DNA of 64,000 bases from Lachnoanaerobaculum sp. ICM7 (GTDB lineage: Bacteria; Bacillota; Clostridia; Lachnospirales; Lachnospiraceae): positions 1 to 64,000 of the forward strand of contig NZ_ALJL01000036.1 in assembly GCF_000287675.1 (NCBI RefSeq). The letters run 5' to 3'. The notes under the pieces were generated by a model, which saw only the letters and a program-made list of their open reading frames with translations, had not been told where the DNA came from and searched no databases. How positions within the stretch are numbered: position 1 is the stretch's first letter; each line of letters starts with the position of its first letter. Position numbers and translations under genes: made by a program. Of this stretch, positions 33,032 to 42,417 are shown piece by piece.

Positions 33032-34054
33032 ATGAATATAACTGTTTTTTCATTTACAAAAAATGGTAAAGATATAAATATCAGATTGATGGATATATTA
33101 AAGAATAATAATATTTCCTCATATACAATGCAAAAGTATCTTACAGACAGTAGAATGAGAGTTTTTACAGATTTGAAAGAAACCGTAAAGGAGCATTTTA
33201 ATGATGATGCAATTATTTTTGTCGGCGCCACAGGAATTGCGATAAGAAGTATTGCACCATATATAAAAGATAAATTTAGCGATCCTGCGGTGCTTGTTAT
33301 AGATGAGCTTGGCAGATATGTGATATCTCTGCTCTCAGGACATATGGGTGGTGCCAATGAATTGGCGGAATATATAGGAGGGGCACTTGGTGCCACTCCT
33401 ATTATTACTACAGCCACTGATATTAACGGAGCATTTGCGGTAGATGTATTTGCAAAAAAGCATAATTTAATAATCTCATCAAGAAAACTTGCAAAGGATG
33501 TGAGTGCCGCATTGCTTGATAAAAAAGCAGTGGATATTGACAGTGATATTGACGGTATAAATGTGAAGGATATCAAAAAGAAATTGAATCCTTTAAATGA
33601 GGACTGTGAGCTTAGAATAAGGATTACCGACAGAGTTTATGATGAAAATGTACTGGCGCTTATACCAAAGGATATATATCTTGGCGTAGGATGTAAAAAA
33701 AATACGGATTCACGAAAAATGTGGGATTTTGTAAATGAAGTACTCAAAGAAGAAGGCATTGATATAAGAGCTGTAAAAGCTGTAGGAAGTATTGATATAA
33801 AGAAAGATGAAAATGCAATCAAAGAACTTGCCGATAGACTCTCGGTTCCCTTTAATACTTTTTCAAAGGATGAATTAAACGGAGTTGAAGGAGAATTTAA
33901 TGAGTCTGAGTTTGTAAAACAGACTGTAGGTGTAGGGAATGTATGTGAAAGATCGGTTCTTATACAGTGCAATAATCTGATAATGGGAAAGACGGCAAAA
34001 GACGGAATAACTCTTGCTATAGGACGGGGTTTATATGGTATATCTGATAGTTGA
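33032..34054 (+). CDS. cbiG: cobalt-precorrin 5A hydrolase
   Basis: CbiG opens the lactone ring of cobalt-precorrin-5A, releasing acetaldehyde, in anaerobic cobalamin synthesis. The 340-aa protein has the N-terminal domain with FVGATGIAIRSIAPYIKDK (about 63-81), the core VISLLSGHMGGANELAEYIGG (in parts, about 97-117) and the C-terminal CbiG domain LGVGCKKNTD (about 219-228) and SIDIKKDE. No other cobalamin gene lies nearby, so it stands alone or is a relic of a salvage-only route. GAAATG start with little ribosome-site signal; 5 bp after the CPBP gene. Confidence 0.88.
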   Translation: MNITVFSFTKNGKDINIRLMDILKNNNISSYTMQKYLTDSRMRVFTDLKETVKEHFNDDAIIFVGATGIAIRSIAPYIKDKFSDPAVLVIDELGRYVISLLSGHMGGANELAEYIGGALGATPIITTATDINGAFAVDVFAKKHNLIISSRKLAKDVSAALLDKKAVDIDSDIDGINVKDIKKKLNPLNEDCELRIRITDRVYDENVLALIPKDIYLGVGCKKNTDSRKMWDFVNEVLKEEGIDIRAVKAVGSIDIKKDENAIKELADRLSVPFNTFSKDELNGVEGEFNESEFVKQTVGVGNVCERSVLIQCNNLIMGKTAKDGITLAIGRGLYGISDS

Positions 34055-34283
34055 TAAAAAAAATGAAAATGATTTTGAAAAAATAAATTATTACAAATTA
34101 TATTTGCAGAATATCTATCATGATGATGTGGAATGTATCATAGAAGACAACAGGGTAATTACACCTCTCGGCAAAGAGGGAGAAGCTTTGGAAGAAAAGG
34201 GGAGAACCGTCAGAAAGAAACTATCCGGTGCAAAGGCGGTATATCTTTTTCGTGATAAGGAGTTTGCGGCGTTAAAGATTTGA
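34035..34283 (+). CDS. small hypothetical protein overlapping cbiG
   Basis: An 82-aa charged cytosolic protein starting MVYLIVDKKNENDFEK, overlapping the last 20 bp of cbiG, with AGGACGGGG about 6 nt before the ATG. The C-terminal half (TPLGKEGEALEEKGRTVRKK, AKAVYLFRDKEFAAL) is basic. No family recognised. The overlap and ribosome site favour a real, translationally coupled gene. Confidence 0.55.
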   Translation: MVYLIVDKKNENDFEKINYYKLYLQNIYHDDVECIIEDNRVITPLGKEGEALEEKGRTVRKKLSGAKAVYLFRDKEFAALKI

Positions 34284-34358
34284 CGGACAAATTATTAGAC
34301 TATAAGTACAGGTTATACCAAATATAACAAAAATATTTTTGATATTAACAATTTCATA

Positions 34359-34387
34359 TTGCGAATATTTTTCTATTCATATATGAT
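34359..34387 (+). promoter_or_regulatory. probable promoter for plsX-acpP
   Basis: TTGCGA (34359-34364), 17 bp, TATGAT (34382-34387), about 40 bp before the plsX ATG. The preceding gap has inverted AAAAATATT/AATATTTTT arms but no known fatty-acid regulator site that I can identify. Confidence 0.55.
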
Positions 34388-34426
34388 ACAATGGTATCAA
34401 AGTAAAACTTACTTTCGAGGTGTGTT

Positions 34427-35419
34427 ATGGTTACAGTTGCATTAGATGCAATGGGTGGAGATTATTCACCCGAAGAAATAATAAAAGGGGCGTTTGATGC
34501 CTTAAAGAAAGATAAAGACATTAATGTTATTTTAGTCGGTAAGAAGGAGGTTTTAGAGGGGAAGATAACTGAAGAGTATAAGGACAGATGTAGTGCGGTT
34601 TACGCAACAGAGGTAATAACAAATGAGGAAGCACCTGTAGCGGCTATCAGAGCAAAGAAAGATTCATCGATAGTGGTGGGAATGAACCTTGTAAAGGAAG
34701 GTAAGGCGGACGGCTTTGTAAGTGCCGGAAGCACAGGAGCCGTTCTTGTAGGTGGACAGCTTATAGTAGGCAGGATTAAGGGAATACTTAGACCTGCATT
34801 GGCGCCACTTATTCCTACAGAAAAAGGTGTGTCTTTGCTTATAGACTGCGGTGCAAATGTAGATGCAAGGGCTGAACATCTGGTTCAGTTTGCCAGAATA
34901 GGTTCATTGTATATGGAAAAAGTAATAGGTATAAAAAATCCGAGAGTCGGCATTGTAAATATAGGTGCCGAGGAAGAAAAAGGAAATGCTCTAGTAAAAG
35001 AGACCATGCCGCTTTTGAAAGAGTGTGATGATATCAACTTCATCGGCAGCGTAGAGTCAAGAGAGATACCTAAGGGCGGTGCCGATATTATAGTTTGTGA
35101 AGCATTTGTGGGTAATGTTATACTAAAGCTTTATGAAGGCTTGGGTTCTACACTGTTAGGCAAGATAAAAGGTGCTTTGATGAAAAATGTCTTTACAAAG
35201 ATAGGTGCAATGATGATAAAATCATCATTAAAAGAGACATTAAAGTCTTTTGATGCGAGTGAATACGGCGGAGCGCCACTTCTTGGTTTAAACGGCCTCG
35301 TGGTAAAAGCACATGGTAATTCAAAGGCAAATGAAATTTGTAATTCAATTTTACAATGCAAGAGCTTTAAAGAAGAAGCTTTGAGTGATATTATAAGAGA
35401 AAAAATGACAAAGAATTAG
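34427..35419 (+). CDS. plsX: phosphate acyltransferase PlsX
   Basis: Makes acyl phosphate from acyl-ACP for PlsY in phospholipid synthesis. In the 330-aa protein, VALDAMGGDYSPEEIIKGA (3-21), SAGSTGAVLVGG (about 101-112), VGIVNIGAEEEKGN (about 174-187) and CEAFVGNVILKLYEG (about 224-238) are the family hallmarks. GAGGTG precedes the ATG. Followed by acpP, its acyl donor carrier. Confidence 0.95.
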   Translation: MVTVALDAMGGDYSPEEIIKGAFDALKKDKDINVILVGKKEVLEGKITEEYKDRCSAVYATEVITNEEAPVAAIRAKKDSSIVVGMNLVKEGKADGFVSAGSTGAVLVGGQLIVGRIKGILRPALAPLIPTEKGVSLLIDCGANVDARAEHLVQFARIGSLYMEKVIGIKNPRVGIVNIGAEEEKGNALVKETMPLLKECDDINFIGSVESREIPKGGADIIVCEAFVGNVILKLYEGLGSTLLGKIKGALMKNVFTKIGAMMIKSSLKETLKSFDASEYGGAPLLGLNGLVVKAHGNSKANEICNSILQCKSFKEEALSDIIREKMTKN

Positions 35420-35432
35420 AATGGAGAAAAAA

Positions 35433-35666
35433 ATGGAGTTTGAGAAATTAAAGAAAATTATTGCTGAGGTTTTAAATATTGATGAGAGTACAATTGAGCT
35501 TAATTCAGCTTTTGTAGACGATTTGGGAGCTGATTCACTTGACCTGTTTGAGATTATCACAGGAATTGAAGAAGAATTTGAGCTTGAGATACCTCAGGAA
35601 GTTGCAGAGAATATTCATACTGTAAATGATGCGGTAGAAGAAATAAAGAAGGCAACCGGCAACTGA
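35433..35666 (+). CDS. acpP: acyl carrier protein
   Basis: A 77-aa acidic carrier. Ser35 in DDLGADSLDLFEII is the phosphopantetheine site. I prefer ATG 35433 (MEFEKLKKII), with GGAG 6 nt upstream, over the ATG 12 nt earlier that contains that site; the length then matches the 75-80 aa norm. 14 bp after plsX, so fatty-acid and phospholipid steps are coupled. Confidence 0.94.
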   Translation: MEFEKLKKIIAEVLNIDESTIELNSAFVDDLGADSLDLFEIITGIEEEFELEIPQEVAENIHTVNDAVEEIKKATGN

Positions 35667-35685
35667 CTCCTTGATGAAAGATAAT

Positions 35686-35925
35686 GAGGCTATTAACCAT
35701 TATGATTTATTATCGCTTATATTTTACAATCCTAATCGCAACACTTTCTTAAAGCTTCGCAGGATTTTACGCAGTCTGCGGAACTCGTTTGTTCGCTTGA
35801 AGAGCAGCGAACTGCACTCAAACAGGTCCTCGACTGCTGAATACTGTCTCGCTTTGCGAAAGTGTTAAACGCTACAAGGATTGTAAAATAAGAAGCATAA
35901 TATTTAATCTAATGATAATAGCCTC
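35686..35925. repeat. 240-bp nested inverted-repeat element (MITE-like or structured RNA)
   Basis: Three nested arm pairs fold the whole interval: GAGGCTATTA (35686-35695) with 35916-35925, ATTTTACAATCCT (35721-35733) with 35877-35889, and AACACTTTC (35740-35748) with 35858-35866, then AAAGC/GCTTT. Inside, GTTCGCT (35791-35797) pairs with AGCGAAC (35806-35812). The inner part is richer in G+C than its surroundings. The only frame in it (35671-35868) is short and has no family. It sits between acpP and rnc, with a T-run just outside. Whether it is a mobile repeat or an RNA cannot be decided here. Confidence 0.7.
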
Positions 35926-35957
35926 TTTTGTAAAATTAGAAATAGTAGAGGGTTTGT

Positions 35958-36656
35958 ATGAATAATAATTTAAATGAATTACAGGAATTATTAGGATATG
36001 AGTATAAGAATAAAGAGCTTTTGAACCAGGCGCTTACACACAGTTCATATGCAAATGAGCATCAGCTGGGGAAAAACGGATCAAATGAAAGACTTGAGTT
36101 TTTGGGAGATGCCGTTTTGGAACTTGTAAGCAGTGAATTTTTCTATGGAGTCTACCCTGATAAACCTGAGGGTGAGCTTACAAAAATAAGAGCCGGTTTT
36201 GTCTGTGAAGCGGCTTTGGCGGACTGTGCCAAAAATATAAAACTCAGTAAGTTTTTAAAGCTTGGAAAAGGCGAGGAACATACAGGCGGAAGGATGAGGC
36301 CGAGCATTATAAGTGATGCATTTGAGGCACTCATCGGCAGCATCTATTTAGATGGTGGTTTTGCTAATGCAAAAGAGGTGATTTTAAAATTCATTCTGAA
36401 TGAATACGAAAATAAAGTCTTCTTTTATGATAGCAAGACTATATTACAGGAAGTGATTCAATCACAGGACTCAAAATCTGTAGAGTATACCCCGATATCT
36501 GAAGAGGGGCCAGATCATTTGAAAAAATTCGTAGTTGCGGTAAAAATTGACGGTAAAACAATAGGAATGGGAGAAGGTGTAAGCAAAAAGTCGGCGGAGC
36601 AGGCGGCAGCCTATGAAGCACTAAAAAAATTGGGGAAAATTGAAGGATGTATTTAA
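35958..36656 (+). CDS. rnc: ribonuclease III
   Basis: Double-strand RNA endonuclease for rRNA and mRNA processing. The 232-aa protein has the catalytic signature NERLEFLGDAVLELVSS (about 39-55), the second metal-site region DAFEALIGSIYLDGG (about 117-131) and a C-terminal dsRNA-binding domain (about 160-230, ending SKKSAEQAAAYEALKKLG). Overlaps smc by 10 bp; rnc-smc-ftsY is a conserved order. Confidence 0.96.
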   Translation: MNNNLNELQELLGYEYKNKELLNQALTHSSYANEHQLGKNGSNERLEFLGDAVLELVSSEFFYGVYPDKPEGELTKIRAGFVCEAALADCAKNIKLSKFLKLGKGEEHTGGRMRPSIISDAFEALIGSIYLDGGFANAKEVILKFILNEYENKVFFYDSKTILQEVIQSQDSKSVEYTPISEEGPDHLKKFVVAVKIDGKTIGMGEGVSKKSAEQAAAYEALKKLGKIEGCI

Positions 36657-39600
36657 AACGTATTGAAATTCAAGGATTCAAATCCTTTGCAAATAAAATT
36701 GTATTTGATTTTCACAATGGAATAACCGGTATTGTAGGCCCGAACGGCTCAGGAAAAAGTAATGTTTCGGATGCGGTAAGATGGGTACTTGGTGAACAGA
36801 GTGCAAAGCAGCTCAGAGGCGGAAATATGCAGGATGTCATATTTGCAGGTACCGAGCTTAGAAAACCGCTTGGATTTGCCTATGTTGCCATAACTTTAGA
36901 TAATTCCGATCATAAGCTTGATATCGACTTTGAAGAAGTTACGGTTTCAAGAAGGCTTTTCAGATCCGGAGAAAGTGAGTATATGATAAACGGTTCCGCC
37001 TGCAGGTTAAAGGATATCAGTGAGCTATTCTTTGATACAGGTATAGGCAAGGACGGATATTCCATTATAGGACAGGGACAGGTAGATAAGATACTCAACG
37101 GAAAGCCTGAAGAAAGAAGAGAACTTTTTGACGAGGCGGCAGGTATCACAAAGTTTAAAAGAAGAAAAGGTCTGGCTCTAAAAAAACTGGAGTCTGAGAG
37201 AGAAAGTCTTGTGAGAGTAAACGACATTCTTACAGAGCTTGAAAAACAGGTAGGTCCTCTTGAAAGACAGGCAAAGGTTGCCAAAGAGTTTTTAGCATTG
37301 CGTGAAGAACTGAAAACCTTTGACGTAAACAGCTACATAATGGAGTATGACAGCATAACTCAGAATCTGAATGAATATAAGAAGAGAGAAAAACTTCTTT
37401 CAGATGATTTAAACGATGCCAAAGCTTCACTTGAAAGATCGAAGCAGGACTATGAAAATATCACTGCAGATTTAAAAAAGATAGATGAAGAGCTGGATGA
37501 ATTAAGAAATACAAGAAGCGCTACAAGTATTACATTGCAGGAAATCACTTCACATATTGAAATCTTAAAGGAGCAGATAAATTCCGAAAACAGGAATAAT
37601 GAAAATCTTGCATCAAGAGGCGAAAATATAGACAGTGATATAGAAAAAAAGCAAAAAGAACTTGATAAACTTGAAGAGGAAAAGAACTCTTTACAAAGGC
37701 TTTTAAATGAAGCACATGAAAAAGAAAACAGTGTTTTTGAAGAACTTGAAAATATTGATAAGAATATCAATGAACTCACAAAAAGACTTGAAGATTTAAA
37801 AAATGCTTCAGAAGAGTTCAACTCAAAGAATGCCGATCTTAGAGCAAAGAAGGAAAGGTATAAAGGTATCCTTGAGCAGGTTAGACTTAGAAAATCTCAA
37901 ATGACACAGAGACTTTTGGAGAGTAAAACAGGCCAAAATACTTTAGAGATAAAGATTGAAGAAGAGGATAAAAATCTTTCAGAGATAAATGCTTCTATAG
38001 ATACAGTCAATGCGGCAAAAAAAGAACTTGAAAATAAAAATGAAGCAATTCATACGGAGATAACAAGATTTGCAAAGGTGGCATCGGACTTGCAGATTAA
38101 ATACCAAAGAGAATCCGCAAGACTTACTTCGATGAAAAATATTGCTGAAAGATATGAAGGCTATGGAAATTCCATAAAAAAGATTATGGAGACCAGAGAC
38201 AGAATCGGCGGCATTCATGGAGTTGTTGCCGATATTATCAAGGCGTCACAAAAGTATGAGATTGCTATAGAAACGGCTCTTGGAGGAAGAATTCAGAATA
38301 TAGTTACAGATTCGGAGAACACTGCAAAGATTCTTATTGACTATATTAAGAAAAATAAATACGGAAGAGCCACATTCCTGCCGCTGTCCTCAGTGAGAAA
38401 TTCAACGTTTTCAAATAAAGAATTTTTAAAAGAAAAAGGTGTTATAGGAATAGCATCGGAGCTTGTGGAGTTTGACAGTGCCTATGTAAACCTTGTAGGA
38501 AGCCTGCTTGGAAAGATTGTTGTTATCGATAATATTGACAATGCAATCGCATTTGAAAAGAAGTTCAGATATGAGTACAGAGTTGTTACACTTGACGGCG
38601 AGTCTTTAAGTCCCGGAGGTTCTATAAGCGGTGGTGCTTTTAAAGGCGCAGGAAATTTGCTTGGCAGAAAGCGTGAAATAGACGAACTTGAAGCCGAAAT
38701 AACGGAACTTTTAAAAAATTATACAGAGGCAAATGATAAGGTGGAAGCCTTAAAGGCCGAGAGAAATTCTATAAATGCAAAACTTGAAGAAAACAGAGTG
38801 CAGAACCAGGAACTTATTATTGAAAAAAATAATATAGCGCATAGAAGAAACAGTCTTATAGAGAAACTTGATGAATTAAAGGCTTCATCTATTTCCGTTC
38901 AGACAGATTTTGAAAATATCGATAATGAACTTACAGAAATAGAAAATGAGACTAAGAGACTTGATAATACACTTCTTAATGTGGGCGAGGACTTTGGAAA
39001 AGTCGGAAAAGATATTGAAAGTATTGAAAAAGAAATCCAAAGCCATAGAAGCAAAAGAGAAACTGTGGTTGAAAGACTTAATTCTTCAAAGCTTGAATAT
39101 GCAAATATATCGCAGAGACTTGAATTCAGCGATGAGAATGTAAACAGAACAAAAGCGGATATGGATGCTCTTATAGCCGAGAAATCAGGACTGAAGGGTA
39201 AGGCTGAAGATATCATAAGAAACATAACCGAAAAAAATCAGAGAATTGAAGAAGAGCAAAGGGCAAGAGAGGAACTTGCTCAAAAAATAGAGGAACTTAA
39301 GAAAAAAGAAGAAGAGCTTAGTGAAATCAAGGAAACAAAGAATAAGTCACAGAATAAGATATTTGAAAACAGAGATATTTACAGTGACAGAGTTTCGCTT
39401 CTTGACAGAGATATCTATAGGCTGCGAGGTCAGATAGAAAAATCTGAAGAAAGAATTTCAGAGCGAACAAACTATATGTGGAATGAATATGAACTCACAT
39501 ATAATTCTTCTTTGGAGCTAAAGACCGATACAGGTATGAGTTTAAATGATATCAGAGCAAAGATACAGGAACTCAGATCAAAAATCAAAGCTCTTGGAAA

Positions 39601-40204
39601 TGTAAATGTAAATGCTATTTCAGATTATAATGAAGTTTCAGGAAGATATGAGCTTATGAAAAAGCAGCATTCAGATATCCTGGAAGCTGAAGAGACTTTG
39701 ATAAAGATCATAGAAGAACTTGATATTGCTATGAAAAAGCAGTTCGCTGAAAAGTTTGAAGAAATAGCCAAAGAATTTGATGAAGTATTTAAGGAACTCT
39801 TTGGCGGTGGTAGCGGTAAGTTGGTACTTGAAGAGCAGGATGATATGCTTGAAGCGGGTATTGCAATTATTTCACAGCCGCCCGGAAAGAAACTTCAAAA
39901 TATGATGCAGCTCTCAGGAGGAGAAAAGGCGCTCACAGCTATTGCACTTCTTTTTGCAATACAAAATCTTAAACCTTCACCTTTTGCGCTTCTTGACGAG
40001 ATAGAGGCGGCTCTGGATGATTCAAATGTAGACAGATTTGCAAAGTATTTGCATAAGTTGACAGATCATACACAATTCATAGTAATTACACATAGGCGTG
40101 GTACTATGGTATCTTCGGACAGACTTTATGGAATTACTATGCAGGAAAAAGGAGTTTCAACACTTGTTTCAGTAAATCTTATAGAGAATGAATTGGATAA
40201 TTAG
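36647..40204 (+). CDS. smc: chromosome segregation ATPase SMC
   Basis: Core of the bacterial condensin. The 1185-aa protein has Walker A GIVGPNGSGKSNVSDAVRW (about 27-45), a first coiled coil (about 170-500), the hinge (about 505-660, GIHGVVADIIKASQKYEIA and LSPGGSISGGAFKG), a second coiled coil (about 670-1010) and the C-terminal signature QLSGGEKALTAIALLFA (about 1088-1104) with Walker B FALLDEIEAALDD. Its partners scpA/scpB are not in the window. Confidence 0.97.
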   Translation: MYLKRIEIQGFKSFANKIVFDFHNGITGIVGPNGSGKSNVSDAVRWVLGEQSAKQLRGGNMQDVIFAGTELRKPLGFAYVAITLDNSDHKLDIDFEEVTVSRRLFRSGESEYMINGSACRLKDISELFFDTGIGKDGYSIIGQGQVDKILNGKPEERRELFDEAAGITKFKRRKGLALKKLESERESLVRVNDILTELEKQVGPLERQAKVAKEFLALREELKTFDVNSYIMEYDSITQNLNEYKKREKLLSDDLNDAKASLERSKQDYENITADLKKIDEELDELRNTRSATSITLQEITSHIEILKEQINSENRNNENLASRGENIDSDIEKKQKELDKLEEEKNSLQRLLNEAHEKENSVFEELENIDKNINELTKRLEDLKNASEEFNSKNADLRAKKERYKGILEQVRLRKSQMTQRLLESKTGQNTLEIKIEEEDKNLSEINASIDTVNAAKKELENKNEAIHTEITRFAKVASDLQIKYQRESARLTSMKNIAERYEGYGNSIKKIMETRDRIGGIHGVVADIIKASQKYEIAIETALGGRIQNIVTDSENTAKILIDYIKKNKYGRATFLPLSSVRNSTFSNKEFLKEKGVIGIASELVEFDSAYVNLVGSLLGKIVVIDNIDNAIAFEKKFRYEYRVVTLDGESLSPGGSISGGAFKGAGNLLGRKREIDELEAEITELLKNYTEANDKVEALKAERNSINAKLEENRVQNQELIIEKNNIAHRRNSLIEKLDELKASSISVQTDFENIDNELTEIENETKRLDNTLLNVGEDFGKVGKDIESIEKEIQSHRSKRETVVERLNSSKLEYANISQRLEFSDENVNRTKADMDALIAEKSGLKGKAEDIIRNITEKNQRIEEEQRAREELAQKIEELKKKEEELSEIKETKNKSQNKIFENRDIYSDRVSLLDRDIYRLRGQIEKSEERISERTNYMWNEYELTYNSSLELKTDTGMSLNDIRAKIQELRSKIKALGNVNVNAISDYNEVSGRYELMKKQHSDILEAEETLIKIIEELDIAMKKQFAEKFEEIAKEFDEVFKELFGGGSGKLVLEEQDDMLEAGIAIISQPPGKKLQNMMQLSGGEKALTAIALLFAIQNLKPSPFALLDEIEAALDDSNVDRFAKYLHKLTDHTQFIVITHRRGTMVSSDRLYGITMQEKGVSTLVSVNLIENELDN

Positions 40205-40213
40205 GAGTTTGAC

Positions 40214-41143
40214 ATGGAAGAAAAGAAAAGAGGATTTTTTTCAAGGCTTGTAGAAGGCCTTACCAAGACAAGGAATGCCGTTGTAAGCGGAATAGAAAAT
40301 GTCTTTCTTGGATATGATGTAATAGATGAAGACTTTTATGAGGAGCTTGAAGAGACCCTTATTATGGGTGATATCGGTATCAGAGCTTCCACAGATATCA
40401 TAGAAGAACTCAGAAAAAGAGTAAAGGAAGAACATCTGACTTCACCTTCACAGTGTAAAGATGTGCTTATTGAGACTATAAAGCAAAGAATGGATTTGGG
40501 TGAGAATGCTTATGAATTTGAAAACAGAAAATCTGTAGTATTTGTTATAGGTGTAAACGGTGTAGGAAAGACCACATCTGTCGGAAAGCTTGCAAGCCAA
40601 CTTAAAAAAGACGGAAAAAAAGTACTTGTGGTAGCGGCGGATACTTTCAGAGCTGCGGCAATAGAGCAGCTTGAGGAATGGACAAAGAGAGCCGGTGTGG
40701 ATATAATAGCTCAAAATGAAGGTTCGGACCCGGGAGCGGTGGTATTTGACGCCTGCAAAGCCGCAGTGGCAAGAAATACCGATGTAATGATAGTCGATAC
40801 GGCAGGAAGACTTCACAATAAGAAAAATCTTATGGAAGAGCTGAAAAAGATAAATAAAATAATTGAGAGAGAATATCCGGATGCATACAGAGAGACATTG
40901 GTGGTACTTGACGGTACTACAGGACAAAATGCACTTGAGCAGGCAAGGGTATTTAATGAAGCCGCGAATATAACAGGAATAATACTGACAAAACTTGACG
41001 GAAGCGCAAAAGGAGGTATCGCTGTAGCAATACAGGCGGAGCTTTCAATTCCGGTAAAGTATATTGGTGTGGGGGAGAAAATAGACGATTTACACAAGTT
41101 CGATTCACAGGAATTTGTAGATGCACTGTTTAGTAATGAGTAA
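40214..41143 (+). CDS. ftsY: signal recognition particle receptor FtsY
   Basis: GTPase docking SRP-ribosome complexes to the membrane translocon. The 309-aa protein has a short N-terminal region, a helical N-domain (about 20-95) and the G-domain with GVNGVGKTTSVGKLA (about 112-126), DTFRAAAIEQLEEW (about 142-155), DTAGRLHNK and TKLDGSAKGG (about 259-268). The acidic A-domain of E. coli is missing, as usual in Firmicutes. 9 bp after smc. Confidence 0.96.
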   Translation: MEEKKRGFFSRLVEGLTKTRNAVVSGIENVFLGYDVIDEDFYEELEETLIMGDIGIRASTDIIEELRKRVKEEHLTSPSQCKDVLIETIKQRMDLGENAYEFENRKSVVFVIGVNGVGKTTSVGKLASQLKKDGKKVLVVAADTFRAAAIEQLEEWTKRAGVDIIAQNEGSDPGAVVFDACKAAVARNTDVMIVDTAGRLHNKKNLMEELKKINKIIEREYPDAYRETLVVLDGTTGQNALEQARVFNEAANITGIILTKLDGSAKGGIAVAIQAELSIPVKYIGVGEKIDDLHKFDSQEFVDALFSNE

Positions 41144-41187
41144 TAAAAAAGCTGTTACAAATTATGCAAAATAGAATCGAGGCAATC

Positions 41188-42417
41188 ATGAAGGAATTTA
41201 CATTAGAAAAATTTGAAGAAGCCAGCGAGCTGGTACAAAGAGTTACATCGGAAACCAAGCTGGTTTTCAGTGAGTTTTTTTCAGAGCAATCAGGAAACAA
41301 AGTGTTTTTCAAGCCTGAAAATATGCAGTATACAGGAGCATACAAGGTAAGAGGAGCATACTATAAGATATCGACTTTATCTGAAGAAGAAAAGAAAAAA
41401 GGAATTGTAACGGCATCGGCAGGTAATCATGCACAGGGAGTGGCATATGCCGCAAAACTTGCAGGGATCAAGGCTACTGTGTTTATGCCTACCACAACAC
41501 CACTTATAAAGATAAACAGAACCAAAAACTACGGTGCAAATGTGGAGCTTTACGGTGACGTATTTGATGAGGCTGCAGCAAAGGCTATGGAGTACGCTAA
41601 AGAGAGCGGAGCAACCTTTATACATCCTTTCAATGACTTGACAGTGGCTACAGGACAGGGAAGCATTGCCATGGAAATAATCAAAGAACTTCCTACTGTA
41701 GACTATATACTCGTACCGATAGGCGGAGGCGGCTTATGTGCAGGAGTTGCAACTCTTGCCAAAATGCTGAATCCGAATATACATGTTATAGGTGTAGAGC
41801 CTGAAAATGCGGCATGTATGAAAGCGTCTATAAAAGAAGGTCATATAGTGACTTTAGAATCTGCAAATACAATTGCAGACGGTACAGCAGTAAAGACACC
41901 GGGAGATAAGTTATTTAACTATGTTAAGGAAAATATAGACGATATCATAACAATAAACGACAACGAGCTGATAGTTTCATTCCTTGATATGGTGGAAAAC
42001 CACAAGATGATAGTTGAAAACTCAGGTTTACTTACCGTTGCCGCACTGAAACATCTGAATGTAAAGGGTAAAAAGATTGTTGCTATATTAAGCGGCGGAA
42101 ATATGGACGTTATAACAATGGCATCTTTGATACAACACGGACTTATAGAAAGAGACAGAATATTTACCGTTTCAGTGCTCTTACCTGATAAGCCGGGTGA
42201 ACTTGCAAAGGTAGCAGACCTTTTGGCAAGTGAGAGAGGAAATGTTATAAAGCTTGAGCATAATCAGTTTATAAGTATAAACAGAAATGCGGCAGTAGAG
42301 TTAAGAATCACTATTGAAGCCTACGGAACGGAGCATAAGGAACAGATAGTTGAAAGATTGAATAAAGAGGGGTACAGACCGAAACTTGTAAGGAGTAAGG
42401 GAACTTATAATGCTTGA
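41188..42417 (+). CDS. ilvA: threonine ammonia-lyase
   Basis: A PLP enzyme deaminating threonine to 2-oxobutanoate for isoleucine synthesis or catabolism. The 409-aa protein has the PLP lysine in QYTGAYKVRGAYYKI (about 46-60), the phosphate-cup glycines PIGGGGLCAGVATL (about 179-192) and one C-terminal ACT domain (about 330-400). The length with a single ACT matches the TdcB-like/ilvA clostridial type. I chose ATG 41188 after GAGG; an ATG 24 nt upstream is possible. Overlaps the CLC gene by 8 bp. Confidence 0.9.
   Translation: MKEFTLEKFEEASELVQRVTSETKLVFSEFFSEQSGNKVFFKPENMQYTGAYKVRGAYYKISTLSEEEKKKGIVTASAGNHAQGVAYAAKLAGIKATVFMPTTTPLIKINRTKNYGANVELYGDVFDEAAAKAMEYAKESGATFIHPFNDLTVATGQGSIAMEIIKELPTVDYILVPIGGGGLCAGVATLAKMLNPNIHVIGVEPENAACMKASIKEGHIVTLESANTIADGTAVKTPGDKLFNYVKENIDDIITINDNELIVSFLDMVENHKMIVENSGLLTVAALKHLNVKGKKIVAILSGGNMDVITMASLIQHGLIERDRIFTVSVLLPDKPGELAKVADLLASERGNVIKLEHNQFISINRNAAVELRITIEAYGTEHKEQIVERLNKEGYRPKLVRSKGTYNA

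Noticed and set aside
35671-35868. 65-aa open frame after acpP
   Set aside because: It lies almost wholly inside the nested inverted repeat, has no ribosome site or family, and its composition follows the palindrome.
42300-42410. Fluoride riboswitch before the CLC gene
   Set aside because: The upstream region is coding sequence of ilvA overlapping the CLC start; no riboswitch core could be found.
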